Origin: Heterobilharzia americana
Taxonomy: Eukaryota > Platyhelminthes > Trematoda > Strigeidida > Schistosomatidae
NCBI GenBank assembly: GCA_944470555.2
Contig: OX104134.1
Location: forward strand, 75,014,678-75,078,677
Reading direction: 5' to 3'
DNA: 64,000 nt
Part shown: in pieces, positions 14,880-25,900 of the stretch
Layout: every line of letters begins with the position of its first letter
Numbering within the stretch: position 1 is the stretch's first letter
Position numbers and translations under genes: made by a program
The notes under the pieces: model-generated
Told to the model about the DNA's origin: nothing
The model's database searches: none
Seen by the model: the letters and a program-made list of their open reading frames with translations, nothing else

Positions 14880-17600
14880 ATACAACTGTCCCACTGCAAC
14901 CGAGTTTTAGTCATGTTACCAACATTCCTCAACTAATGATTCCTTTCTTCTCAAGTATCCTTACCAGGCAGTCTGTATCTCCCCACACGACTCAGACTAG
15001 CAGTAAGAGACTTCACAGATTGGTGTCAAGTCTTCATCTGGCCACCCTGAACTCTCTTACAACCTAATCCAACTTGACCCAGCATGCATAGCACGTCGAG
15101 GTAGGCAGTGACTCGGCAGGCTCTACATATGTCAAAGTCATCGCAGAAGATGAAGCTTCACAACCCCATCGATCGACTTGCCTGTCGTGCTGAGTGCGGC
15201 ATGTCTAAGCTCAATATTGCTCACACGGCTATTCCATGAAAAGTGAACAATACTGCTTAGACATCTGTGGTCGAAACCCCATAAGTGCTTTATGACTTCT
15301 ACTTTTAACGGCCATTTCTCGTAGTCGTATAACAGCACAATATACTCATCGCTTAGTAGATAGTCGGATATCTTGCTGTTCGGAACCACAGGTAACTCAA
15401 GTTGGCAAATACCTAACAGAGCCTTATGTATCCAAGCTAAGAATTCGTCAGCAACCAGTCGTAAATCTTCAAGTAAGTGAACTGGTCGACGCATCCAAGC
15501 ACTTCACCTCCTATCATTAAACTAGTAGTACTTCCAACGCATCAGTCCTGGAGTATCATCTTACGTTTCAAAGGTGTAAAATGGATGCCAAAACTACTCA
15601 GATTTCTGCTCAACGCGTTCAGAAGACTCTGCATTGTCTGAGTGTCTTCACTTATCAGAACAATATCCTCTACACATTCCAAGTCAGCCACATGGCCACC
15701 AGAGAGAAAATCAATCCCTGTAAAGTTGGACGTACCTAACGTTACGGCCAGTAGTATGTCTATAATAAAGTGACACAGGAACGGTGACAGTAGACATCCC
15801 AATGGACACCACTAGGTGTTGTCAAATCTGGTAACAACTCTCCATAAGGCCCGACACGACTGAGTGACTTCGACTAAACAGCTTTGATCAGAATTATATA
15901 CCCACTCGAGACTCCCTTCACAGTCAGACACTTCTACAACACCTCACAGTCGACAGAGTCAAAATACCACCTTCAGGTCAACAAATATGCTAAGTGTTGC
16001 ATACCAGCAAGTACGCCTGTGTTCCACAACCTGATGGACGGCGAACACCTTACCGATGCATCCTCATCCACGTCTGAAACCTAACTGGACTCCTCCAGCT
16101 CCACTTAAGCATTGGATAAATATGGATCCTGTGGTCACGAACACAATATTAGTGAAATCAACTCCCTTATGGTTGTCACACGAAGACTCCTCTCTTTTCT
16201 TGTAAACTGGCATGGTCAGTGAAGTACACCAGTATGACACGGCACTACCTCTGATTTCCATACACTACCTACTACCTCCATCACTCTCATCAGGAATTCC
16301 CTATCTCCACCCTCAGAAACTTCGGGTGGCAAACTGTCAGCTCCTGATGCTTTGCATCGTTTTAGATTCGAGACAACTTCCCCAACTTCAAGGAAAGTTG
16401 GGGGATGAACATCTACATAGCATTCAAATTCAGGCTGGATGTTGGACGAGTGAAGCGTAGCTGAAGGTCAGCTTCAAAGTGCTTCAAAGTCTTCCCTCAA
16501 TGTTCGAGCCACCTTCCACGGGAGGCTATCAACGTCTCATCCTTTCCAGTGATGGTTTCACCCGCCATCATATCCTGTTTGTCGGTATGCCTAATAAGCC
16601 TAGAAAATCAACTAGTGTTGCCTGACTGTGAAGCCTTCTCCATCTCTCTCCCTTAAGCCATAGACCACAGCTCGGTATCGATCCGAAGACTCTTGGTCAA
16701 TTCAGGTTTAAGTTGCTTTCGCTATTCCCTGTAGTCCGAGCCAGCTGAAATCAGCCTTCTTTCACCAATCAGTTCCGATTACGTTACGGAAATCGAATGA
16801 GGTCTGATAACCTTCGTGTGTAGTTTACCAACGGTCTCTACTGCTGTTTTCTACAGCAGACATTATATCACGCGAGGTTTGCTGAACATTAGCATTACTG
16901 TCACGTTCAATGGGTTCTAGGTATCCTCACTTTCCAGTTGAGCACACGTGGGCCTCACTGCCTTCTATTTCCTGCGGTCAGTAAGGCACAGACATATATG
17001 AGCTCGTTCTAACGCGTGACTGCAGCTCAAACTGGTACTCCAGAAACAGCGACAATCCTCTCCAAAAATAGCTTATCAAAATGTGATCTATCGATGTCCA
17101 TCGTTGACTAGATATCGACGAATGCCATGTAAGACAGTGTCTCTCATTATTCTTGAAGTTACTGCTGGCCAGAAACAAGTTATTGTCGCAACACAATTCC
17201 AGTAGACGAACACCATTATCGGTTCATTAGCATGAAATTCCGTAAATATCCTCAACATGCCATTCCGATTGGCTCAATTTCCCTACTTGAGCGATTAAGT
17301 CACCTGCCATTATGACTACATCTGAACGTTGTTTTTTCTGATGTTAAAGTGACAGATTCGCATAGAATTCATCCTTTGCATCATTCAAAATGCACTCGGT
17401 GGGTGCGTAGGGGCAGATTAAGAATAGGCAGTGACTAGTCTCACAACCCCTCCTAGTCGTTACAAACTCTTTCAGTCGCACAGCGCATAAACGGCTGTTT
17501 ACTGGAATCCGATCGAAAAGTTCACTTTCTGATCTACAGCTCAATGCTATTCATACATCACCAAGTCCACGAGAGCTAGCCACTAAGTCTATGGATACTA
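14880..17600 (-). mobile_element. Family A RTE-like non-LTR retrotransposon, decayed copy
   Basis: Read on the minus strand, endonuclease comes first: a DRIPVNSRLCAVRL block and CPYAPTECI near 17500, then HCLTW..S.QRWTSIDHILIS near 17080. RT follows: a VYKKREESSCDNHKGV block near 16200, then FLCHFIIDILL and DLECVEDIVLI near 15700, where the catalytic YADD has become CVED. The C-terminal LRLVADEFLAWIHKA and FDHRCLSSI blocks lie at 15300-15450. The 3' region near 14950-15070 carries the NQWL/GWG-coding block of the family. Stops and shifts occur throughout. The part 15549-17236 has a near-identical partner at 42431-44116. Confidence 0.75.
15549..17236 (-). repeat. Duplicated family A segment (partner 42431-44116)
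   Basis: The two segments align over about 1,688 bp with only scattered single-base differences and a few one-base indels, and they share the same inactivating changes such as CVED at the polymerase site. Similarity begins abruptly at GGAG.ATCATCTTACG and ends just after ATCGGTTCAT.AGCATG. Shared decay shows that one locus was copied after the element had died. Confidence 0.85.
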
Positions 17601-18099
17601 GTAAGATTCACTACAATGGTCAGGTGAGGTTAATTTAATAACCACATTTAGGTCATGTATAAGTCTCTAAGAAGCACAGTTAATAACCATGTCTAGTGAT
17701 TCGAGAATCCTGGCGAGTGATGCTTGTTGTCTCATTTGGCATACAGTATGAACATCGAAAGCTTCAACTTGATATCAAAGACTGGTTGGGTCTTAGGAGA
17801 CTAAAAATAAGGTTTCGATGACTTTGATAGTTCACAAATGTCGCGGCATGAGAGATTGTGGAAGGCATAAGAGGCTTAATATTCGTATCAGAAGGTGAAG
17901 ACAAGTGAGGAGATAGTTTAGGAGGGTAGTTTTTGTTTGATTGAATCTTGTGCACTACTGAAAGAGTGAGGGCAGTCGACACTTCCAGGCTCCACACACC
18001 GTAGAAGGCTATTTCTTCTTAAGGTACTTGAAAGAGAAAAAGATTTTTATGACTGAACAGCTTATCGGAATCCTGCTTGAGACCTGTCACGCATACTTT
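17237..18099 (-). other. Family A 5' part and uncertain sequence
   Basis: The minus strand to about 17560 still shows family A endonuclease blocks (see the element entry). From 17600 to 18100 I see only a 77-codon minus-strand frame without recognisable motifs. Confidence 0.4.
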
Positions 18100-18490
18100 T
18101 CAACAGATCATCGTATTAAGGTTGGGTTGTTCTGACACCGTATAGACAGAACCCATTCTGTCGGCATTAGAAGACCTTGAGGCATGGTGGAGTGTATTAT
18201 TTTTGGGACCCACCTTTTCTAACCCTTCCCACCTTCCCACGGGGAAGGCAGCATCAGCGTGGCACTGCTGGTCATCCAAGCAAAATACTTCACTGCTTTC
18301 ACATCCCATCCAGCCAGCAACAGTACGACGTCGCCCTCAGACCGCCATCATAATGTAGTAACTTACACTACAATGATAAGTGCTTTCTGTCTTGCGGTTA
18401 TGCAACAGACCTTTTTGGCATATGACTTCGGGGAAACAAGTGTTCCACTGTGTAGCTTATTGGGTCACTGCCCAACCACAACGTCAATGT
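18100..18490 (+). repeat. Dispersed repeat R1, copy 1
   Basis: The segment around 18230-18480 (GGGAAGGCAGCATCAGCGTG, ACTGCTGGTCATCCAAG, GTAACTTACACTACAATG) recurs at 44140-44400, at 50080-50340 and, in shorter form, at 50350-50480. All copies lie next to family A fragments, so it may be an internal or end region of a family A relative, or an independent non-coding element. Confidence 0.6.
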
Positions 18491-18494
18491 ACCA

Positions 18495-18645
18495 GGGTTC
18501 AGGGTGGCCAGACAATGACATTCACCAGTCGATGAGGTCTCTGAGTATCTATATGAGCAGTGTTGGCGGATGTAAACCGCTAGGCTGTGGTCCCCAAGAT
18601 GACAGACGACAAGTGATCAGTGCCGTCGTTAGCCCCTATCCATCA
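18495..18645 (+). mobile_element. Family A 3' relic, plus strand
   Basis: GGTGGCCAGACAATGACATT..CCAGTCGATGA parallels the family A block GGTGGTCAGACCAATAACTG..CCAGTCGATGA at 51130. The following CGGATGTAAACCGCTAGGCT corresponds to the C-R-L-x-G-coding part. The orientation is opposite to the larger copy on its left. Confidence 0.55.
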
Positions 18646-21039
18646 ATAAAATCAAATTATCAAGATCTTTCAATCAAATTACCGTGTTAAAACCTTTTTC
18701 TGTTTCATACCAGCTGTTTGGTTTTGCATATCAACATGATAAATAATTGAACCCCATCGACTGACTCTGTTAGAGAGTTCCTTAAATTATTTGACTGTGT
18801 ATGTCTTAAAAATTCAGCTGCAATTCCGTTCAACCTTATGGTGATTAACCAGAAGTTTACATTTCTTTACAGTTTGTACTTCATTTCCCTCCAACCTAGT
18901 AGGCCAAACTTGGCTAACGATTCTCCAGTTTGTTGTTCAACCATCAGTGTAATGATGTCATATCAGTAGTTCACACTATATTTTGATGAAGCTTATCTAA
19001 TTATCCTATGTTTATCATGTTTACATGGACAGTTGCTTCCTGCCTTCATTGTTTTCACTGTGTTGACAATGAAATCAATTGGTTGTGTATTTTTACTCCA
19101 GAGTGATAGATATTATGCATATAGTGTAAGATGAGATTTAATTAAATAAAATTTACATTAAGAGACATTTTTTTGAAAAATCCATGAGATATTTTAGGAT
19201 CAAGACATCTGTAAGTAACCATTACATCCAAAAACGTACTCACATAACTTATGCATATCACTTTTTTTCAAGATCAATTTTTAACTAGAGGATATCATAA
19301 AAACTAATTGTGATACTCATACTAGGCAAACTTTTGCGTAATTTATCACATCAATCATTCTTACAAGTTTTTATATGATCTTACTAAATATCATGTTCAT
19401 ACAAGTGATTTGAAGCATATATCTGTAAATATCCATATATTTGTGTAGACATTATAGGATTCGTGAAATAGTGATTTGAGGATGGTTCCCACTAAGAGTT
19501 GGTATCTGGTAGAGATCCATCAAGGACTAACAAAAAAACAGGTGACTAATCCAGAAATTCACGACACATAACTTTCATTAATCAGTTGAGTTCATTTATT
19601 GAGTTAGTTTATTTATGGGAAAATTAAGTACAGAACCTTATTTTCACTTAAGTAACTTAATGGAAAGGAGAAGATTATATGCCTGTTCATGTGGTGTACA
19701 TTTCAAACAGTCTGATCACACGAAATTGTTGAATAATTTGTATAAAAACTCAGTTTATGTAAATTAAGCCAATGAAGTTATAACTAGGAAGGATACTGAG
19801 GTCAGTGAAGAAACAAAATTATTCAGACGGATACTACCAATATTATAATGAATGGAATTCTGTACTACCAGGCCAAGTTTATTATAAGCAAAGATAATGG
19901 ATCGTAATGGCTTCGATAGATCTAAATATCCGTTTTTGATTGTATGAATATAATATAGTAAAAACTGGACTGACATCAATCCTATGGCCAGTTTCATGTT
20001 TCACCCTGAGGGAGGTAAGAACATCTGTCCCCTACACTTGAGAAACTTTTAGAGATCATCTGTTCCTGGATGAACTTATCCCAGCTGCATGTCATGACTG
20101 CTTCTCTCTATGCATATGTCCACACGTGTAAATTGATCGATGCAATAGTAAGTTATGGCTGCACTAATTCATAAGTCGCTTAGTTTCTTGCTGGATCATA
20201 GGTTTTTTCTTCACTAAGATGGCCTTTGCTGGACGGTATATTTCGCTAACAACTAATTTGATCCTTTTCTACAAAATTAGGTTGTTTGTTTCCCCCCTGT
20301 ATAGTAATATAACATAGACATTTTCTTCTCTTTGTGGGGAATTAACTGTACAGTGTGCATACTTTTTAAAAGTCAAACGATGTATTTTTTGGCATTTGTT
20401 CAGTAATCTCTTCGTTTATGCCTTTGCAATTAAGTGCTTGGTAAGGGATAAGGTAGATTAAGTGCATTAAAAATGACTAAGTGAAAAAGTACATATTTCT
20501 GGCAATTTATGCAAAATATTTTGTATTTCTGCAATTTTAATTAAGTTTGTGTATACGATTTACCGTTTGGAAAGCAAAGCTAAATCAGTCACTGGGTTAA
20601 GGTAATATAAAGAACAATATTGAAATTCTGATGCACTCCTGTGACTAGAAAATAGGTTCTCAGCACGTTTTTGTGTTTTAAGGCCTAAGGTGCAAAGTAC
20701 TTTAAATTATAGTCTGAATGAAACAAAGTTATTAGGTACTCTAGTTGAATCTATCAATATAAACCTCCTGTAATCTGTTGGATAACGCTGATGTTCTATC
20801 ACTTTGTAATGTAACCAAATAGAGCAAGCATACTTCCTTGTATAGGTTCGATTACAGTTTAAGGAATTCATAAACCTCAAGAAATTAAATATGAAAGAGG
20901 TAACTATAACAAATATATTTCCATGTAAATCAGAATATGAAGGTTTGCTTGCCATTTTAATCAACATTCATTCAGTAGATTAAATAAACTACTTAGTGAA
21001 AAAGAAAACGATACATTTGAAACAAATAAACAGAATGTG
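18646..21039. other. No gene recognised
   Basis: About 2.4 kb of AT-rich DNA with only short chance frames and no recognised repeat. Confidence 0.5.
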
Positions 21040-21150
21040 AGTTAGGTACTAACAAATACTTCGGTTAAGATTTGAAACAACTTTTTACTGTTGTCTTTAC
21101 ATTTTATCCATTATATGAGCAGTTCAGAATTTGGTAATTAACCAGATAAA
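21040..21150 (+). repeat. Left arm of inverted repeat
   Basis: It runs from AGTTAGGTAC to ACCAGATAAA and pairs with the right arm at 21910-22020. Confidence 0.85.
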
Positions 21151-21909
21151 TTATGTCCGAAAAGTAATCCAGTAAACAATACTGTTACACTGTAAAATAA
21201 TTCTAATAAATCAATAAAAATGGAATTACATTCTATCACAGTACACAAGTTTTACTCTTATTTTGCTCATATCATTTTCAGATGATGTTTAGCACTCGAT
21301 GGGCAAAATTTCGTCTCACTGTTAATTAATATTAACCCTTCTGATCACTTTTAAATTTTTGTTTACGTCAGTAACTCCATATGAAGTTGTTTTTTATGGG
21401 GTATATAATAATATAAGTAGCTACTTATTCTTTTCTTTTTACTAATATTCAACGTGTCTCCCCTTTTTTGACGAAAGAAGTAACTTTTACTTCATCTTAA
21501 CGGTGACCGATAGGTATTTAACAATAAAGAAAATTTTACTGATGGCCTATTAAGCTAGATAACAGACAGTCAACTGTCCGGAACACAGTGACCTTTCTAT
21601 TATTGGACAAGTTAGGGGGTTTACAGCACCTGAAGAATTGTTGCACAGTAAAAAGGTAATTTCAAGTGAAAAATCATTGAGAACCATTTCTGCTGAATGA
21701 TATTGATTTAACGATATTTTATTCAACTACCTTATAATTTTCACAACAAGATAACACCGAAATAGTACTTTCCAAGAATTGTTTCTGGCTTACGTGTTAT
21801 TAAAGTATAGGCCCTCATTTGCGTGTTTGTAACATGTCCGTTCGCTAGAACAACCAAGAAAATATATGAAACTCGAAATTAAGTATTGTTATGATGTTTG
21901 TATCTTTAG

Positions 21910-22020
21910 TTTATCTGGTTAATTACCAAATTCTGAACTGCTCATACAATGGATAAAATGTAAAGATAACAGTAAAAAGTTGTTTCAAATCTTAACCGAA
22001 GTATTTGTTAGTACCTAACT
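21910..22020 (-). repeat. Right arm of inverted repeat
   Basis: It runs from TTTATCTGGT to GTACCTAACT and is the reverse complement of the left arm with two mismatches. Confidence 0.85.
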
Positions 22021-22489
22021 TTTCTTCTTATCTTTGTACGAGACATCGGAACAGTGCACTTATCTCTTTCACTATATTTATTGCCCACTTTCTGAGTGGT
22101 TGTTTTTCATGTTTCATATTTAATACAGATGCATAAATCGAAATTTATTGATTTTAAAATTTGTTTGTTCATTGACCCAGTTAAAACCTTCTGCTTTTCT
22201 TGGATTAATTCATTTGGTTAGATTACCCCACGTCTTTGTTTATCGAATCAACATCTAATGCACGCAACAGGAATGACTCAGCACCTGTTCCGGATGTATG
22301 AAAAATCTTACTGTCCATATCACAAAGGAGCAAGGAAATCAAGACTATATAAGAGATATCTCAAAGTTGTATAGTTTTCTTGATATGACTACGGGTAATA
22401 AATTATCTTTATTTATTAGGTTTTCTCTGGCCAAAACAGAGATAAAGGCTGCACAAATTTTCTCTGCACTCAAAGACTAGGTTTGTTTT
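22021..22489. other. No gene recognised
   Basis: Short frames only. The 60-codon plus frame at 22298-22480 shows no domain I recognise, although it directly precedes a Penelope relic and could be an eroded part of it. Confidence 0.4.
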
Positions 22490-22700
22490 CTCCAATTCCC
22501 ATTGTCTCAGCTATATGCAATGGCGTGCATCTTTCTCTCACTTTCACTTGTGAAGAAGAACAAGAGAATATGCTACATTTGTTAGATGTCCTATTGCTTA
22601 GAAGAGAAGATGGGTCACTTGGTAGAAAGGTGTACAGAAAGGTCACATCTACAGGTCAGTACTTAGTCTGTTTATCAGAAATATAACACAGTGAAACACT
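22490..22700 (+). mobile_element. Penelope-like relic, plus strand
   Basis: LTFTCEEEQENMLHLLDVLL followed by RREDGSLGRKVYRK and TGQYL is the block that follows the RT palm in Penelope-like elements (usually LPFLDVLV.R..DG.L...VYRKPT.TG.YL). Only about 65 codons remain, followed by a stop. It points away from the larger minus-strand Penelope copy on its right, so the two are separate insertions or parts of an inversion. Confidence 0.65.
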
Positions 22701-22831
22701 GGAATTCATATCAGGTAACTCTATAACTTCGAGACAGACTTTATATATTCCTGATTTTCTCTCCTTCTCTGTGATGACAAGGGTAGTAGGATTTTCCATA
22801 TAACTGGGATAGGTAGAGAATGATTTCTATT

Positions 22832-23269
22832 TCATGTGTTTGGTGTTGATTCGATGAACAAAGATTCGGTTATCAATCTCTCCCTCCACCCAACTAAGTT
22901 AGTTTTCAACACTGTCGCCCTATCCCACCCTACTGTATGGTTGTTTGTCATAGCATGCAGAGCTATAGCCGAGCTTTTCTCTGGATTTTTTATCTCATTA
23001 GGATCTACTAATCTTGATTTAGCTAAGTGTTTGTGCTCTGTTATTCTAGTCGACCCTGGTCGACTGCTTTGACCTGCGTACCTGACCTTGCAATCATTAC
23101 GAGGGATTTGGTAAACCAGATTATTTTGCTGAATTGCATCGATAGGACCTTTTAACCTACAAAGCTTGTTTCTAAGCGAGTTTGTTGGTTTAAACTGCAC
23201 TTTAATTCCAGCGTTATTGAGAATTCTTCGTAATACTTCTGAGGTGCTTTCCTTGTATGGTAACACCAC
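22832..23269 (-). pseudogene. Penelope GIY-YIG endonuclease fragment
   Basis: About 145 codons: VLRRILNNAGIKVQFKPTNS then LVYQIPRNDCKVRYAGQSSR..R..EHK, where the family norm is VY.IPC..C...YIGQT.R. The first catalytic tyrosine region is kept, but the YIG is RYAG and the first cysteine is an arginine, so activity is doubtful. The tail DPNEIKNPEKSSAIALHAM.NNHTVGWD and a terminal ESLFIE block fit the family. Confidence 0.72.
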
Positions 23270-23354
23270 AGAGGCTTTGAATTCTCTCCTATTCCTGTCA
23301 CCACTATTACCACTAGTAGTGGAATTACTATCAATGACATCTGTATTACTACCA

Positions 23355-23591
23355 CTACCACTGCCAATATTTTTCTTTCGATAACTGTTTATTTATAAAT
23401 TTTGGTGGGTAGTTACTGAAACATAGGGTATTCTTGATGTGTCTAATTTCTTGTCGCAGATTTTTTAATCTACTGGTAAGCTTCTTCGCTCTATCACTTA
23501 GGCATTTAACTAGGCCTACTTTAACTGAAATGAGGTGGGAGGATTCAAAGTCTACGTAGCGATTCGAATGGATAGGTAAACTGGATTGCAT
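23355..23591 (-). pseudogene. Penelope C-terminal linker fragment
   Basis: A 78-codon frame with RYVDFESSHLISVKVGLVKCLSDRA, the block before the GIY-YIG domain in these elements. It overlaps the RT frame in a different phase, so a frameshift separates them. Confidence 0.65.
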
Positions 23592-24324
23592 TCAATACTG
23601 AATGTATATGTACCAAGAACCTATTGATGTGTTCCGATTTCAGCACTGTAAACTTATCATCTACATATTGGAACCATACCTTTGGAGTAGAACTAAGTGT
23701 TTGAAGGGCTATCCGTTTCCAACTATCCATAAATAGGTTTGCAATGATAAGGGATATTGGTGATCCTATGGTAACGCCTTCAGTTTGTTCATATATTTTA
23801 TTTTGAAACTTAAAAACTGTAGATGTTAGGCACAATCGTACTCCTAGTATGATTTCCTCGATCGGCACCTTAGTTCGATGTGTAAGTTCTTTGTCATCTT
23901 TAAGCCCATTTCTAACTGCCTCTAGAGCCATGTCGATCGGTATATTTGTGTAAAGGATAGTAATGTCAAAACTAGCCGTTTTTTCACTGTCGTCTAATCT
24001 ATGCTTTAAGTCATAAGAGTTGGTAGGCCGGGACTTTGAGTGGTTTCTTATTGGGCCTAAGACTATTGCTAAATATTTAGACAACTCGTAAGTCAGAGTG
24101 TTTCTAAAATCTACTATAGGCTTGATGGGATAACCTGGCTTATGAATCTTAATAGTACCATACATTCTACTGGGATTATTAGTTTTCGGCATTAAATTAA
24201 ACCACTTTGACTCACCTAGAAACGGATTCATCCAGCGCATCAGATCCCCTGTCGATTTATTGACCTTATTCATAATTTCGACAATGGAATTTTCAACATT
24301 CTTAAACTTTCTAATTATCTTCAA
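23545..24324 (-). pseudogene. Penelope-type reverse transcriptase (partial)
   Basis: About 259 codons. Visible motifs: KTNNPSRMYGTIKIHKPG (the P..YGLPKIHK type motif, about residues 46-63), PIVDFRNTLTY, SFDITILYTNIPI (motif A, near residue 119, catalytic D kept), EGVTIGSPISLIIANLFMD (motif B, near 182-200) and FQYVDDKFTV (motif C, YVDD kept). The catalytic residues are therefore intact in this piece, but the frame closes soon after the palm and the element lacks its 5' end. Confidence 0.78.
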
Positions 24325-24571
24325 GAAGGTAAAAGGAAATATAATGCTATTTTTGAATAGGGTTCTTGATAATTCTATCCTTTATGCTACTTTAGAGACT
24401 AGATGTGCATGAAAATATTCGTTTACTTTCATGCTGTTCAGGTGTACTGAATGGTACCTATTCTTGTTAAATATGAGCCACTTAATTTACATCATATAAA
24501 TATCCTGGATGCTGGCCTTTATCCAAAAGCTGTAGTGTGATACTCATTGACTCCTTTCTCAAGGTCAGTGG

Positions 24572-24573
<2 letters not shown>

Positions 24574-24630
<57 letters not shown>
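24574..24630. repeat. (TA)n microsatellite
   Basis: An uninterrupted TA run of about 57 bp. Confidence 0.95.
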
Positions 24631-24631
<1 letters not shown>

Positions 24632-25479
24632 GCAAGAGTTTCATTCCAGCTCTGTAGTGTCAATAAACTACTTGATCTGGCTGTTAGGGTTAGGTACGAC
24701 ATAACAGCTGAACAGAAAATTGTTTGTCTTTCTTGGTTTCAAAATCGGTGTTTAGTTGGAGTTATTTATTGACTCCATCACAATACAAAAATAACAACCT
24801 GATTGTTTTCAATAGGAACTAAGTATGCGGATGAAAATCCTCACTCAGAAGCATATTTATATAAAAATGATAAGACATATTAACTGAATCAGTATGCTTT
24901 ACTGTACAAACTGTAAGCGTTTAAACAGGAGCTCGGCAGGTACTCAAAATCTACGAAGTGAATACTGTCAGTTACATTTCTGATTAAGTGAAATGTAAAC
25001 GAATGAAACAACCACTTTAGTTTTAAATCACTTTAACCTTACCAACAAAATATGTTCAACATTGTCTTACCACTTATTGCTGTCCACTGATCATTCATCA
25101 GGAGTTTCCGATTGTCATATAATTTAATTGTAAGTATTGGTTGAATTCTCTCGGTTGGCTTTGAAATGTGACTGTCAAGATAATTGACTCCATATCAGAG
25201 GAATAAAATATTGACTCAGGTTCGTTTCTAATTATATGAACTATACATCTCAATTGCTCAACAGTCTTTACGAGGCTTACGCTAACATTAAATTTATAGT
25301 GAAATATTAACATGGTCAGAAATTCAAGATTTAGACGTCAGAGTGAGAGGAAGAAATCATCGTATGATTGAGAAGACTATTCGTAAGAAAGATCACATGG
25401 TCTGCACAGTGCCTAATCCACACAGCATTTTGTCATAGCAACTATACGTTTGAAATATCCAGAATGTAGGTTCTGCTAA
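24631..25479. other. No gene recognised
   Basis: Short frames only, with no recognised repeat. Confidence 0.5.
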
Positions 25480-25900
25480 CAAGTTACTGAGAGAGTTGAG
25501 CATAGAGTATGGATGACCTAAGAACTTTATAATGAAGTGTAAAAGAACAGAAAGAAAGAATTGAGCATTCAACTCTTAAGAAGAACAAACTTTTTATTCA
25601 CCTTGTATTCAAAGGAGATGCAGTATCCAAGAGAATAAATAAGAGACTAAAAGAAGCACTGAAAAGAATTTTGCCGGCAGCCTAATTTGCCATATACTCA
25701 CTGAATGAGTCCTAAGTGAATAGATTCATGATCGTGCTAGCAACTGGGTTTTTGAATTCACATGCAATTGTGGTACCAAGTGCATTGCAAGGATGACAGG
25801 ATAGCTTCCAATTGTTTTATTGGCATTTACCAAACAGTTTGTGTTTGAAGAGAAGAGAATTTCTGAACGGTGTAATTGGTTGACATCTCGTACCCGCTTA
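25480..25900 (+). mobile_element. Penelope-like C-terminal relic, plus strand
   Basis: In shifting frames: PKNFIMKCKRTERK (YP..FI type block, near 25520), FKGDAVSKRINKRLKEALKR (near 25610-25670, the LPFKGD..S..I.R.L block) and NWVFEFTCNCGTKCIARMTG (near 25745-25800, the GIY-YIG core with YEFTC.CG..YIGRT). The catalytic tyrosine and glycine of YIG are lost (CIAR). It is a third diverged Penelope lineage or an older relic. Confidence 0.6.

Larger units (their letters stand above)
21040..22020. mobile_element. 981 bp unit with 111 bp inverted terminal repeats
   Basis: The arms 21040-21150 and 21910-22020 are reverse complements with two mismatches found by eye. The outer ends read AGTTAGGTACTAAC inward. 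The 759 bp interior has no open frame of note, so this looks like a non-autonomous DNA transposon or foldback element. No clear target duplication is visible immediately outside the arms, which is the main weakness of the call. Confidence 0.55.
22830..24345 (-). mobile_element. Penelope-like element, 5' truncated, RT plus GIY-YIG
   Basis: The minus strand encodes a reverse transcriptase followed by a GIY-YIG region, the diagnostic Penelope order. The upstream edge lies inside the RT N-terminal region near 24340. Two frame changes (near 23560 and 23300) break the reading frame, and the expected LPFLDVL..VYRKPT block between palm and finger regions is missing, which indicates an internal deletion. 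No pseudo-LTRs were recognised at its ends. Confidence 0.8.

Noticed and set aside
22298..22480. 60-codon plus frame as a small gene
   Set aside because: No motif, weak codon character, and it lies directly upstream of a Penelope relic.
24574..24630. TA run as promoter or origin
   Set aside because: A plain dinucleotide microsatellite, repeated at 48678-48748, with no adjoining gene.
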